Below, in pieces: positions 14,970-24,329 of a stretch of DNA of 36,122 nt. The DNA is from Pseudomonadota bacterium (lineage in GTDB: Bacteria > Pseudomonadota > Gammaproteobacteria > Xanthomonadales > Rhodanobacteraceae), in NCBI GenBank assembly GCA_021815695.1, contig JAKAZT010000005.1, forward strand, positions 4,183 to 40,304, read 5' to 3'. The notes below the pieces were generated by a model. It saw only the letters and a program-made list of their open reading frames with translations. It had not been told where the DNA came from and did no database searches. Both the position numbers and the translations under genes were made by a program. Every line of letters starts with the position of its first letter. Position 1 is the first letter of the stretch.

Positions 14970-15746
14970 ATGAGTCGTGATTTCGTCCGTACCGGAGCCT
15001 TGAAAGATCCCGCCAGCTATCCACAATGGGCACAGGATCTGATGCAATCGAGCGATGTGGTCAAGCGCGAGGTGCTCGCACACCCGCTTTGGCCCGACAT
15101 GCGCGAAGGCCGCCTCGATCCCGCTTCCATGCGCAATTTCATGGCCGGCATCTGGCCGGTGATCGAGCAGTTCCCCCGCTACATGGCCATGAGCCTGTTG
15201 AAGACCCATTACGGTCGCAGCCGCGGGGAGACATTGGCCCGGCGCTGGCTGGTGCGCAATATCCGCATCGAGCAGAATCATGCCGATTACTGGCTGGACT
15301 GGGCGGATGCGGCGGGCGTGCCGCGTGCCGAAGTGATGCGTGGCGCAGTCGCGCCGGAAACCCAGCTGCTCAGCCACTGGTGCTGGCAGGTCTGTCACAA
15401 CGACAGCCTCGCCGCCGGCATCATCGCCACCAACTTCGCCGTCGAGGGAACCACCGGTGAAGGCGCCGTCCTGGTGACCCAGGACGACATCTATGCCTAC
15501 GGCTTTGACGCCCGCGTGCGCGCCAAGGCCATGCGCTGGCTGACCTTGCATGCCGACTATGACGATTCCCATCCCTGGGAGGCGCTTGACATTGTCTGCA
15601 CGCTCAAGGGAAATGACCCGGCGCCGGGCGATGTGGAGCACCTGCGCCAGTGCGTTGTCAAATCCTACACATACATGCGTGCGAGCCTTGATCATTGCTA
15701 CGAGCATGCGCGCGTAGAGCGCAAGCCAGTCTCCGTGGCGGCCTGA
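14970..15746 (+). CDS. TenA/PqqC-like (heme-oxygenase-like fold) iron-containing redox enzyme family protein
   Basis: All-helical protein with [47 protein letters not shown]. Confidence 0.75.
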   Translation: MSRDFVRTGALKDPASYPQWAQDLMQSSDVVKREVLAHPLWPDMREGRLDPASMRNFMAGIWPVIEQFPRYMAMSLLKTHYGRSRGETLARRWLVRNIRIEQNHADYWLDWADAAGVPRAEVMRGAVAPETQLLSHWCWQVCHNDSLAAGIIATNFAVEGTTGEGAVLVTQDDIYAYGFDARVRAKAMRWLTLHADYDDSHPWEALDIVCTLKGNDPAPGDVEHLRQCVVKSYTYMRASLDHCYEHARVERKPVSVAA

Positions 15747-15819
15747 GCCGCGCATGGCGACCGAATTGCGGCGGCGGGTGGAATCGTCCGCCGCCGCGAT
15801 CTGACCGGGAGCCACCGCC

Positions 15820-18561
15820 GTGCGGGAGATGCGCAGCAGTCTTCTGTCTTCGGATCTCGCGAAGCGCCTGCGGCCACTCGTTTATGGCCTCACCGCCATC
15901 GTGGGGTTCGTGCTGCTGCTGACCTGGCTTGCGCTGCAGTTGCAGGTCGCCGTCGCCGGCATCCTCAATGCCGAAAGCATCTGGTCCAAGACGCAGAAAC
16001 AGGCGACGCTGGATCTGTATGCCTATGCAGTCAGCGGTGATCCGTCCGCGCTGACGCAGTTCCATCACCGCATGGTGATTGTCACCATGGATCGCGAAGC
16101 CCGCGATACGCTGATGACGGCCAATCCCGATTACGCGCTTGCGAGGGACGCCTTTGCCGAAGGTGATTTCCTCAAGCCCGCCATTCCGGGGACGATGTTC
16201 ATCATTCACTATTTTCCGAACGCGCTCTTTGTCCGCGACGCCCTGCAGAGCTGGCGCGCAACCGATCCCTATCTGGCCGAACTCGGCACCATCGCTGAGC
16301 GCCTGCAGCGCGAATACGCCCAGCCGCAGCCCTCGCGCGCCGTGCTCGACCATGAAGCGCAGCGCATCCTCGCCATCAACGACACCGTCAGTCCGCTGAC
16401 CAACGTCTTCTCGCGCAGCATCGCACTGGGCGCCGCCTGGCTGGCCAACATCCTGTTCTGGACCGTCGTCGCCGCGTCCGGCCTGGTCGTGCTGATCTGG
16501 TTGTATTTCGCGCGCCGCACCCTGGCCGGCATTCGCAGCTCCGACGAGCGTTACCGCACCCTGCTCGAGGGCGCCGAAGACGCGATCCTGGTGGTGGACG
16601 AGCAAAGCGGTCGCATCGTCGAAGCCAACCGCGCCGCGATCACGCTGACCGGCTTCCCCCAGGATCGGCTGCTGGGCCGGGATTTCGCCGGGCTGTTCGC
16701 GCAGCCGACGGCCGCCAGCACCCACGCTGCACTGCCGGACGGTCCTGTGGATGGCGCCGAGCGGATCATGCTCGATGCGCACGGCAATGCGGTACCGGTC
16801 GAAGTGCACAGCAGTGGCGCCGGCCTTTCGGACGCCGCGGTGCGCATGGCGGTCATCCACGACCTCAGCGAACGCCTGCGCATGGAGCAGGAACGCCGGA
16901 GCGCAGCCGAGGCACTGGGCACGATCGCCGAGGGCGTGATCATTGCCGACAGCGCGCATCGCGTGCTGGCGATCAACGCGGCCTGCCGCAGCATTACCGG
17001 CTACGGCAACGGCGAAACGGTCGGCCTCGACTTCACCGCCTCGCGCTGTCTCGAGGACGGGCGTCCGCTGCCGGCTGACCTGTGGGAAACGGTGGAGCGC
17101 AACGGCCACTGGCGCGGGGAAGTCTGGAGCCTGCGCCGCGATGGCGAACGCTACCCCGAATGGCTGAGCATCAGCGCCATCCGCGACCGCAACGGCATCG
17201 TGCAACGCTATGTCGCGGTGTTCAGCGACATCTCCGAGCGGCGCCGCTATCAGCAGCACCTCGAACACCTCGCGCATCACGACGCCCTGACGGGACTGGC
17301 CAATCGGCAGTCTTTCGAGCAGCGCGCCAGCGAGACCATCGCCGGCGCGGCGCGCAGCGGCAGCCAGCTGTCCCTGCTGTTCGTCGATCTGGACGGATTC
17401 AAGGCGGTCAACGACAGCTACGGTCACGCCTTCGGCGACCGCCTGCTGGCGATGGTCGCCGAGCGCATCAACAGCCAGTTGCGCGAAGGCGATTTCGCCG
17501 GCCGCATCGGCGGTGACGAGTTCACCATCCTGCTCGATCCGGTGCACGACCGCGAGGAGTCGACCCAGGTCGCGCGCAACCTGCTGCTGACGCTGGGCGA
17601 GCCCTACCCGATGCTGGAGCATGAAGTGTTTCTTTCCGCCAGCATCGGCATCGCCAGTTTCCCGCGCGACGGCGAGGACGTGCCGACGCTGATCGCCAAT
17701 GCCGATGCGGCGATGTATGCCGCCAAGGCCGACGAACGCAACAGCTTCCGCTACTACGCACCGGTGATGCATGCCCCGGCGCGCACTCGCCTGACCCTCG
17801 CCGGCGAGCTGCGCCAGGCGCTGGCACGCGGCGAATTCCGCCTGGCCTACCAGCCCAGCGTGCGTCTGGATGACCGCCGCGTGGTCGCGGTCGAGGCGTT
17901 GCTGCGTTGGCAGAATGCCGAGCGCGGCTCGATCGCGCCATCCGAATTCATCCCGCTGGCCGAGAATCTCGGCCTGATCCGCACCATCGGCGAATGGGTG
18001 CTGGACGAGGCCTGTCGCCAGAGCCGTGCCTGGCTCGACGCCGGTCTGCCGCCAATTCGCATCGCGGTCAACATCTCGGCCAGCCATCTGCGCCACCCGC
18101 GCTTCGCCGAGCGCGTACAGGCGGCGCTGGAAAAGCACCGCTGCCCGCCGGCGACGCTGATGATCGAGATCACCGAGAGCGCCATCCTGCGCATCGGCGA
18201 GCGCACCCAGCAGACGCTGGACGCCCTGCACGCGCTCGGCGTCGGCGTGGCCGTGGACGACTTCGGCACCGGCTATTCGTCGCTGGCCTACCTCAAACTG
18301 CCGGCGATCCGCTACATCAAGATCGACCAATCCTTCGTTGCCGGCATTCCGCACGACGGCAACGACGTCGCGATCACCCGCGCGATCCTGGCGCTGGCCG
18401 CCAGCCTCAATCTGCAGCCGATCGCCGAAGGCATTGAGACCGAAGCCCAGCGCCAGTTCCTGCTGGACGCAGGCTGCGGCGAAGGCCAGGGCTATCTGTT
18501 CGCACACCCGATGCCGGCGGCCGGCATCGAACGCCTGCTGGAACGCACGCGAGTCGCCTGA
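15820..18561 (+). CDS. Membrane sensor with PAS domains, GGDEF and EAL domains
   Basis: Two N-terminal TM helices flanking a helical periplasmic region, two PAS-like segments, GRIGGDEFTIL, VEALLRWQN, EITES, DDFGTGYSSLAYL, KIDQSFV; GTG start. Confidence 0.93.
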   Translation: MREMRSSLLSSDLAKRLRPLVYGLTAIVGFVLLLTWLALQLQVAVAGILNAESIWSKTQKQATLDLYAYAVSGDPSALTQFHHRMVIVTMDREARDTLMTANPDYALARDAFAEGDFLKPAIPGTMFIIHYFPNALFVRDALQSWRATDPYLAELGTIAERLQREYAQPQPSRAVLDHEAQRILAINDTVSPLTNVFSRSIALGAAWLANILFWTVVAASGLVVLIWLYFARRTLAGIRSSDERYRTLLEGAEDAILVVDEQSGRIVEANRAAITLTGFPQDRLLGRDFAGLFAQPTAASTHAALPDGPVDGAERIMLDAHGNAVPVEVHSSGAGLSDAAVRMAVIHDLSERLRMEQERRSAAEALGTIAEGVIIADSAHRVLAINAACRSITGYGNGETVGLDFTASRCLEDGRPLPADLWETVERNGHWRGEVWSLRRDGERYPEWLSISAIRDRNGIVQRYVAVFSDISERRRYQQHLEHLAHHDALTGLANRQSFEQRASETIAGAARSGSQLSLLFVDLDGFKAVNDSYGHAFGDRLLAMVAERINSQLREGDFAGRIGGDEFTILLDPVHDREESTQVARNLLLTLGEPYPMLEHEVFLSASIGIASFPRDGEDVPTLIANADAAMYAAKADERNSFRYYAPVMHAPARTRLTLAGELRQALARGEFRLAYQPSVRLDDRRVVAVEALLRWQNAERGSIAPSEFIPLAENLGLIRTIGEWVLDEACRQSRAWLDAGLPPIRIAVNISASHLRHPRFAERVQAALEKHRCPPATLMIEITESAILRIGERTQQTLDALHALGVGVAVDDFGTGYSSLAYLKLPAIRYIKIDQSFVAGIPHDGNDVAITRAILALAASLNLQPIAEGIETEAQRQFLLDAGCGEGQGYLFAHPMPAAGIERLLERTRVA

Positions 18562-18621
18562 GCGACCCGGGCTCATGCACATGACCCCGCACGCACCGGC
18601 AGCGGTTGCACAAGGACACCC

Positions 18622-19308
18622 GTGGACACGCGACACGACGTGCTGATCGCCTGGAGCGGCGGCAAGGACTGCCTGATGGCGCTGGATCGACTGACTGCCG
18701 ACCCGCGCTGGCGCGTCGTCGGTCTGCTGACCACGGTCACGCGGCAATTCGACCGCGTTGCCATGCACGGCATCCGCCGCGACGTGCTGCAGGCGCAGGC
18801 GCGTGCGCTGGGACTGCCGCTGATCGAATCGCAACTGGACTGGCCGGCATCCAACGCCAGCTACGAGACAGCGTTTACCGCTTCGCTGGCGGCTGCGCGC
18901 GAGCGCTGGCCCGGGCTCGAACGGATCGCCTTCGGCGACCTGTTCCTCGCCGACGTGCGCGCCTGGCGCGAGGCGCTGCTGCAGCGCTGCGGCTGGCACG
19001 GCGTGTTTCCGCTGTGGGGCGAGGACACCGCCGATCTCGCCCGCCGTTTCGTCGCAGCCGGCCACCGCGCCGTGCTGACCTGCGTCGATACCACCCGGCT
19101 CGCTGCCGATTTCGCCGGCCGCGAGTTCGACGCCGATCTGCTCGACTCGCTGCCGGCCGGCTGCGATCCTTGCGGCGAGCATGGCGAGTTCCACACGCTG
19201 AGCCATGCCGGGCCGTCGTTCACGGCGCCGCTGCGCCTCGAGCGCGGCATCAGCGTCCGCCGCGAGGACCGTTTCCAGTACACGGACTTCCTGCTCGCCA
19301 CGGGATGA
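18622..19308 (+). CDS. Adenine nucleotide alpha hydrolase / Dph6-like ATP pyrophosphatase
   Basis: AWSGGKDCLMAL P-loop-like motif; CGEHGEFHTLSHAGPSF; GTG start. Confidence 0.85.
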   Translation: MDTRHDVLIAWSGGKDCLMALDRLTADPRWRVVGLLTTVTRQFDRVAMHGIRRDVLQAQARALGLPLIESQLDWPASNASYETAFTASLAAARERWPGLERIAFGDLFLADVRAWREALLQRCGWHGVFPLWGEDTADLARRFVAAGHRAVLTCVDTTRLAADFAGREFDADLLDSLPAGCDPCGEHGEFHTLSHAGPSFTAPLRLERGISVRREDRFQYTDFLLATG

Positions 19309-19363
19309 CCGCCGCGACCGGACCGCAACCCGATGACTTCGGCAGCGGTTCGACCCGAGAAAA

Positions 19364-19387
19364 CGCCCGCGCCGATCGACGCGGGCG
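19364..19387. terminator. Intrinsic terminator hairpin between convergent genes
   Basis: CGCCCGCG ... CGCGGGCG with TTTTC on the minus strand and CTTT on the plus strand; probably serves the S9 peptidase and perhaps both genes. Confidence 0.7.
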
Positions 19388-19406
19388 CTTTGCCGGCTGC
19401 GGACGG

Positions 19407-21587
19407 TCAGCGCCCGGGCGCTGCTTGCGGCAAGTCGTCCGGGGACTTCCTGATGCCGAGATTCCAGGCCATGAAGGCCGCGATGTCGGCGCTTTGCTGG
19501 ATGCGCTTGTCGGTCGGCATGTAGCCGTGGCTGGTCTGCGTCTCGACCCGGATCAGGATCGGGTTGGCGCAACCCTGCGCGTGCTGCATCGCCGCCGTGA
19601 ACTTGTACGAGTGGCTGGGCACGACGCGATCATCGTGATCCGCGGTACTGATGATGGTCGGCGGGTAGCAGACGCCGGCGCGCACGTTCTGCAGCGGCGA
19701 GTACTTGATCAGCCACTGGAAGGCCCGGGGATTGTTGGGGTCGCCGTATTCCGGCTCCCAGAGGGCGCCGCCGGAGAATTTCTCGTAACGCAGCATGTCG
19801 AGCACGCCGGCACCGGCGTAGGCCGCGCCGAACAGGTGCGGATGCTCGGTGATGCTGGCGCCGACCAGCAGGCCGCCGTTCGAATAGCCCTCGATGCCCA
19901 GATGCGGCGTCGAGGTGATCTTCTCGCGGACCAGGTATTTGGCCGCCCAGGCGAAATCGTCGAACACGTTCTGCTTTCTGCCGAGCATGCCGGCATGGTG
20001 CCAGGCCTCGCCGTACTCGCCGCCGCCACGCAGATTGGCCACCGCGTAGACACCGCCCATCTCCAGCCAGACCGGGATCATCGGGCTGTAGCCGGGAGTG
20101 ACGCTGATGTCGAAGCCGCCGTAGGCATAGAGCAGGGTCGGATTCCTGCCATCGAACTTCAGGCCCTTGCGCGCGGTGATGAACATCGGAATGCGCGTGC
20201 CGTCCTTGGAGCGGTAGAACACCTGGCGCGTCTCGAACCGGGACGGATCAAACGACAACTGCGGCTTGAAGAACACATGGTTGCCGGCGGTCGCCACGTC
20301 ATAGCGGTAGATACTGGTGGGATACAGGAACGAGGTGAACGCGTAGAACAGTTGCGGCGAGTCGGCCTGCCCCGACAGCCCGCCGACCGAACCGATGCCC
20401 GGCAGCGGCAGCACGCCCTTGAGCTTGCCATCGGGCGTGTACAGGCTGACTTCGCTCTTGACATCGACCAGACGCTCGACGACCACGTCGCCGCCGGCCA
20501 GCAGCGCACCCTGGATGACGTCCCTGCCCTGCGGCACCACGCTGCGCCAGTGCGCCGGAGCCGGCTGATCGAGCTTGAACGCGACGATCCGGCCGCGCGG
20601 CGCGGCGCGCGTGGTCAGCATGTAAACGGTGTCTCCGAGATTGCCGACCGGCGTGTAGCCGGCATCGTTGCCGGTGAACAACGGCTTCAGTGGCGCGCCG
20701 ACATCGGGGTGCGCGGGGTCGCCGAGATCGGCGACGTAGAGCTCGTTGCGGGTCGAGGTGCCGTTGACCAGATACACGAACAGATAGCGGCCGTCATGAC
20801 TCACGCTGCCGCCGATGATCCACTCGGGCAGGTCCGGACGTGCGTAGATTTTGCGGTCGGCCGACTGCGGCGTGCCGAGCACGTGGTAGTACAGCGCCTG
20901 GTCGCGTACACGGTCGCTGATCGCCCGGCCCTTCGGCGGCTCGGGGTAGCGCGAGTAGAAAAAGCCCTTGTCGTCCCGGGTCCAGGCGATGCCGGAGAAC
21001 TTCACCCAGCGCACGTCGTCGGCCAGATCCTTGCCGCTGGCGACATCGCGCACGTGCAGCGTTTCCCAGTCGGAACCGCCCTGCGACAGGCCGTAGGCGA
21101 GATAGCGGCCGTCGGGCGAGGGCTGATCGTCGAGCAGGGCGATCGAACCATCCTTCGACAGCGTGTTGGGATCGAGCAGCTCGCGCGGCTTGCCGTCGAG
21201 ACCGTCCTGCACGTACAGCACCGACTGGTTCTGCAGACCACTGTTCTTGGCGTAGAACAGCTTGCCGCCATTCAGCGTCGGCACGCCGACCTTGGGGTAG
21301 TTCCACAGCGTCGTCAGCCGCTGCTTGATCCATGTGCGCAGCGGAATGCTGGCGAGATAGCGTGCCGTCAGCGCGTTCTCGGCGGCGACCCACTGCGTCA
21401 CCGCCGGACTGTCGAGGTGTTCCATCCATTGATACGGCGCCGGTACCTTGACCGTGCCATAGGTGTCCACCGTCACCGCGCGTTCGGCCGCCGGATAGCT
21501 GAGCTTTTCGGCAACCGGCGTCTGCGCCATGGCCACACCCGCGACGGCCAGCGCGAAGCCGGCCATGCTGCATGCGATCTTCCTCAT
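19407..21587 (-). CDS. Prolyl oligopeptidase family serine peptidase (S9A), secreted
   Basis: Signal peptide MRKIACSMAGFALAVAGVAMAQ; GIEGYSNGGLLVGASITEHP; YAYGGFDISVTPGYSP; HDDRVVPSHSYKFTAAMQ. Confidence 0.95.
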   Translation of the reverse strand: MRKIACSMAGFALAVAGVAMAQTPVAEKLSYPAAERAVTVDTYGTVKVPAPYQWMEHLDSPAVTQWVAAENALTARYLASIPLRTWIKQRLTTLWNYPKVGVPTLNGGKLFYAKNSGLQNQSVLYVQDGLDGKPRELLDPNTLSKDGSIALLDDQPSPDGRYLAYGLSQGGSDWETLHVRDVASGKDLADDVRWVKFSGIAWTRDDKGFFYSRYPEPPKGRAISDRVRDQALYYHVLGTPQSADRKIYARPDLPEWIIGGSVSHDGRYLFVYLVNGTSTRNELYVADLGDPAHPDVGAPLKPLFTGNDAGYTPVGNLGDTVYMLTTRAAPRGRIVAFKLDQPAPAHWRSVVPQGRDVIQGALLAGGDVVVERLVDVKSEVSLYTPDGKLKGVLPLPGIGSVGGLSGQADSPQLFYAFTSFLYPTSIYRYDVATAGNHVFFKPQLSFDPSRFETRQVFYRSKDGTRIPMFITARKGLKFDGRNPTLLYAYGGFDISVTPGYSPMIPVWLEMGGVYAVANLRGGGEYGEAWHHAGMLGRKQNVFDDFAWAAKYLVREKITSTPHLGIEGYSNGGLLVGASITEHPHLFGAAYAGAGVLDMLRYEKFSGGALWEPEYGDPNNPRAFQWLIKYSPLQNVRAGVCYPPTIISTADHDDRVVPSHSYKFTAAMQHAQGCANPILIRVETQTSHGYMPTDKRIQQSADIAAFMAWNLGIRKSPDDLPQAAPGR

Positions 21588-21685
21588 CACATCCTCCCGT
21601 GCGGCGGGACGGCTGCTGCGCGCGCGGCACCCGCCCCCGCCGCGAACGGGTCCATTATGGCTCGGCGCGGCAAACTTCGGCACTC

Positions 21686-22522
21686 TCACCGCGGACGCCG
21701 GCCCAGACTGACACGTTCGCGATCCTCGAGGTCGCGTTCGCCGGCGATCTGCACGAAGCCCGCGGCCGCCAGCAGGTCGCGCACGGCAGGCCCCTGCTCC
21801 CATCCGTGCTCGAGCAGCAGCCAGCCGTCGGGGCGCAGATGCCGGATCGCGTCGCGCACGATGATGCGGATGGCGTCCAGGCCGTCGTCGCCGGCGACCA
21901 GCGCCGCGGTCGGTTCGAAGCGCAGATCGCCGATCGCGAGATGCGGGTCGTCTGCGGCGATGTACGGCGGGTTCGACACGATCAGATCGAACGCGGCTGC
22001 CCCCAGCGCTGCACACCAGTCACCGCGGGCAAAGCCGATGTTGTCCATGCCCAGCCGCTCGGCATTGCCGCGCGCCACCGCCAGCGCGGCGGCGCTGGTG
22101 TCGGTGGCCAGCACCTGCACGAACGGCCGTTCGCGAGCGAGCGCCAACGCGATCGCGCCGCTGCCGGTGCCCAGGTCTGCCACCCGCATCGCCTTGTCTT
22201 CGGGCAGCCGCTGCAACGCCAGTTCGACCAGGCATTCGGTCTCGGATCGCGGAATCAGGACCGCCGGGCTTACCTCGAGATCCAGCGTCCAGAAGGCGCG
22301 CGTGCCGGTCAGGTAGGCCAGCGGTTCACCCGCCGCGCGACGCTGCAGCAGCGAATGCAGGGCGGCGGACGCCGTGGAATCCACCGGATCGCCGGCATGT
22401 GCATACAACCAGGCGCGCGGCTGACGCAGCGCGTGCACGAGCAGCAGTTCGGCCTCGCGACGGGCATCAGGGCCCGCCAGCGCCTGCGTCGCGGCGGTGA
22501 GCAGGGTGCGCACGTCGGTCAT
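21686..22522 (-). CDS. prmC: Release factor glutamine N5-methyltransferase
   Basis: IVSNPPYI motif, IPRSETECLVELAL, DLGTGSGAIALAL. Confidence 0.95.
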   Translation of the reverse strand: MTDVRTLLTAATQALAGPDARREAELLLVHALRQPRAWLYAHAGDPVDSTASAALHSLLQRRAAGEPLAYLTGTRAFWTLDLEVSPAVLIPRSETECLVELALQRLPEDKAMRVADLGTGSGAIALALARERPFVQVLATDTSAAALAVARGNAERLGMDNIGFARGDWCAALGAAAFDLIVSNPPYIAADDPHLAIGDLRFEPTAALVAGDDGLDAIRIIVRDAIRHLRPDGWLLLEHGWEQGPAVRDLLAAAGFVQIAGERDLEDRERVSLGRRPR

Positions 22523-22673
22523 CACGGAGGCCTGCGCGGAAGGATCGGCAACCGCGGATGGTAACGGGGCCGACCGCGGGCGATGCAGATCCGGCGGCGT
22601 TGCCACGGCATGCGTTTCCATCGGCTCCGGCGATTGTTAGGATGCAAACGATAGCCACCGTGAATCGACTGCC

Positions 22674-23621
22674 ATGAATCTGCGTGATCTGCGCTATTTC
22701 GTCGCCCTCGCCGAGCACCGCCATTTCGGGCGCGCCGCCACTGCCTGCTTCGTCAGCCAGCCGACGCTGTCGACGCAGATCCGCAAGATCGAGGACGAAC
22801 TGGGCGTCGCCCTGGTCGAACGCACGCCGCGCAAGGTGCTGCTGACCGAATGCGGGCGCGAGATCGCCCTGCGCGCGCGCGAGGTGCTCAACGAGATCGA
22901 GCAGATCCGCGCGATCGCGCGGCGTACTCTCGATCCGGAATCGGGCACGCTGCGGCTGGGCATCTTCCCGACTCTCGGGCCTTATCTGCTGCCGCACGTC
23001 GTGCCGCAGCTGCGCGAGCGGTTTCCGCGCCTGGAGCTGCTGCTGACCGAGGACAAGACCGAGGCCGTGCTGAGGCGGCTGCGCGAAGGGCAGCTGGACG
23101 CCGGCATTCTCGCCCTGCCGCTGCACGACGATTCGCTGCACGCCGAGTTCCTGTTCGAAGAACCCTTCGTCCTGGCCACTCCGGATGGCCATCCGCTGGC
23201 GCACAGGAAGGAGCTGCGGTTGACGGACCTGGCCGACCAGAACCTGATGCTGCTGGAGGACGGCCATTGCCTGCGCGATCAGGCGCTGGAGGTCTGCCGA
23301 CTGGCCGGTGCCGGCGAAAAGACCGGCTTCCGCGCCACCAGCCTGGAAACCCTGCGCCAGATGGTCGCCGCCAATGTCGGCGTCACCCTGCTGCCGATAC
23401 TGGCGGTGCACCCGCCGGTGGCACAGACCGGCAACGTCCATCTGATACCGTTCCGCGGCACGCCGCCCAGCCGCCGCATCGCCATGGCCTGGCGCAGGAG
23501 CTCGGCGATGAGCGCATTCCTGAAGCGCTTCGCCGCCAGCTTCCGCGAGCTGCCGCCGGCGCTGCTGCGGGTCGCTGCGGAAACGCCACGGTCACGGCGA
23601 CCGCGACGGACCGGGGCATAG
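22674..23621 (+). CDS. oxyR: LysR-type hydrogen peroxide sensor OxyR
   Basis: LTTR N-terminus and the redox segment MLLEDGHCLRDQALEVC followed by FRATSLETLRQMVAANVGVTLLP. Confidence 0.94.
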   Translation: MNLRDLRYFVALAEHRHFGRAATACFVSQPTLSTQIRKIEDELGVALVERTPRKVLLTECGREIALRAREVLNEIEQIRAIARRTLDPESGTLRLGIFPTLGPYLLPHVVPQLRERFPRLELLLTEDKTEAVLRRLREGQLDAGILALPLHDDSLHAEFLFEEPFVLATPDGHPLAHRKELRLTDLADQNLMLLEDGHCLRDQALEVCRLAGAGEKTGFRATSLETLRQMVAANVGVTLLPILAVHPPVAQTGNVHLIPFRGTPPSRRIAMAWRRSSAMSAFLKRFAASFRELPPALLRVAAETPRSRRPRRTGA

Positions 23622-23654
23622 GCAGCCCCTATCGCGGCCATTGCCGCAGTTGAT
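23618..23654 (+). promoter_or_regulatory. Candidate OxyR binding site ATAG-N7-CTAT-N7-ATTG-N7-TGAT
   Basis: 13/16 matches to the ATAG-N7-CTAT-N7-ATAG-N7-CTAT layout with exact spacing, upstream of rubrerythrin. Confidence 0.6.
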
Positions 23655-23739
23655 TTCCCACTCCGCCACGGCGGCGTTACATTCCACGGGCTTGATCGGC
23701 CGCATCGATCAGGACCATCTGCCGCCACGAGGTAACACC

Positions 23740-24159
23740 ATGAGCAAGCTCAAGGGCTCCAAGACCGAAGAGAATCTGAAGTACGCGTTTGCCGGCGAGT
23801 CGCAGGCCAATCGGCGCTACCTGTATTTCGCCCAGAAGGCCGACGTCGAGGGCTACAACGACGTCGCCGCGGTGTTCCGCTCCACCGCCGAGGGCGAGAC
23901 CGGCCATGCCCACGGCCATCTCGAGTACCTCGAGCAATGCGGCGATCCGGCCACCGGCCTGCCGTTCGGCGCCACCGGCGACAACCTCAAGAGCGCCATC
24001 GCCGGCGAGACGCACGAGTACACCGACATGTACCCGGGCATGGCCAAGGCCGCGCGCAGCGAGGGCTTCGACGAGATTGCCGACTGGTTCGAGACGCTGG
24101 CCAAGGCCGAGCGCTCGCACGCCAATCGTTTCCAGCGCGCACTGGACGAGGTCAAGTAA
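23740..24159 (+). CDS. Rubrerythrin-family ferritin-like diiron protein without rubredoxin domain
   Basis: [64 protein letters not shown]. Confidence 0.95.
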   Translation: MSKLKGSKTEENLKYAFAGESQANRRYLYFAQKADVEGYNDVAAVFRSTAEGETGHAHGHLEYLEQCGDPATGLPFGATGDNLKSAIAGETHEYTDMYPGMAKAARSEGFDEIADWFETLAKAERSHANRFQRALDEVK

Positions 24160-24186
24160 ACCGGCTTGCGTGTATACCGGGCGACA

Positions 24187-24241
24187 CCGCCGGAGCGGGG
24201 ATCTCGCGCCTGCTCCGGCGGCGATGCGCCTGTTCCGGCGG
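24187..24241 (+). repeat. Inverted repeat CCGCCGGAGC...GCTCCGGCGG plus a duplicated 3' arm (GCGCCTG[C/T]TCCGGCGG, 20-bp period)
   Basis: 5' arm 24187-24196; 3' arms inside 24206-24221 and 24226-24241, in the rubrerythrin/Fe-S intergenic gap. Confidence 0.75.
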
Positions 24242-24329
24242 TCCCGGGGACACGCGACCCGCAATCATCGGCTGGCCCCTGCCGAATCAGACCGGCCGCC
24301 GCTGAACACTGTTTGCAGGAATCCTCACG

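Noticed and set aside
15658-19572. 1304-aa minus-strand ORF
   Set aside because: Antisense shadow of the HO-like, GGDEF-EAL and Dph6-like genes; low-complexity Arg/Ala/Gly-rich translation typical of GC-rich antisense frames.
18606-22316. 1236-aa plus-strand ORF
   Set aside because: Runs off-frame through the Dph6-like gene and antisense to the S9 peptidase and prmC; no family motifs.
22629-22665. Possible OxyR autoregulation site upstream of oxyR (ATAG at 22651-22654)
   Set aside because: Only one good tetranucleotide with the correct spacing; flanking blocks match at 1-2 of 4 positions.
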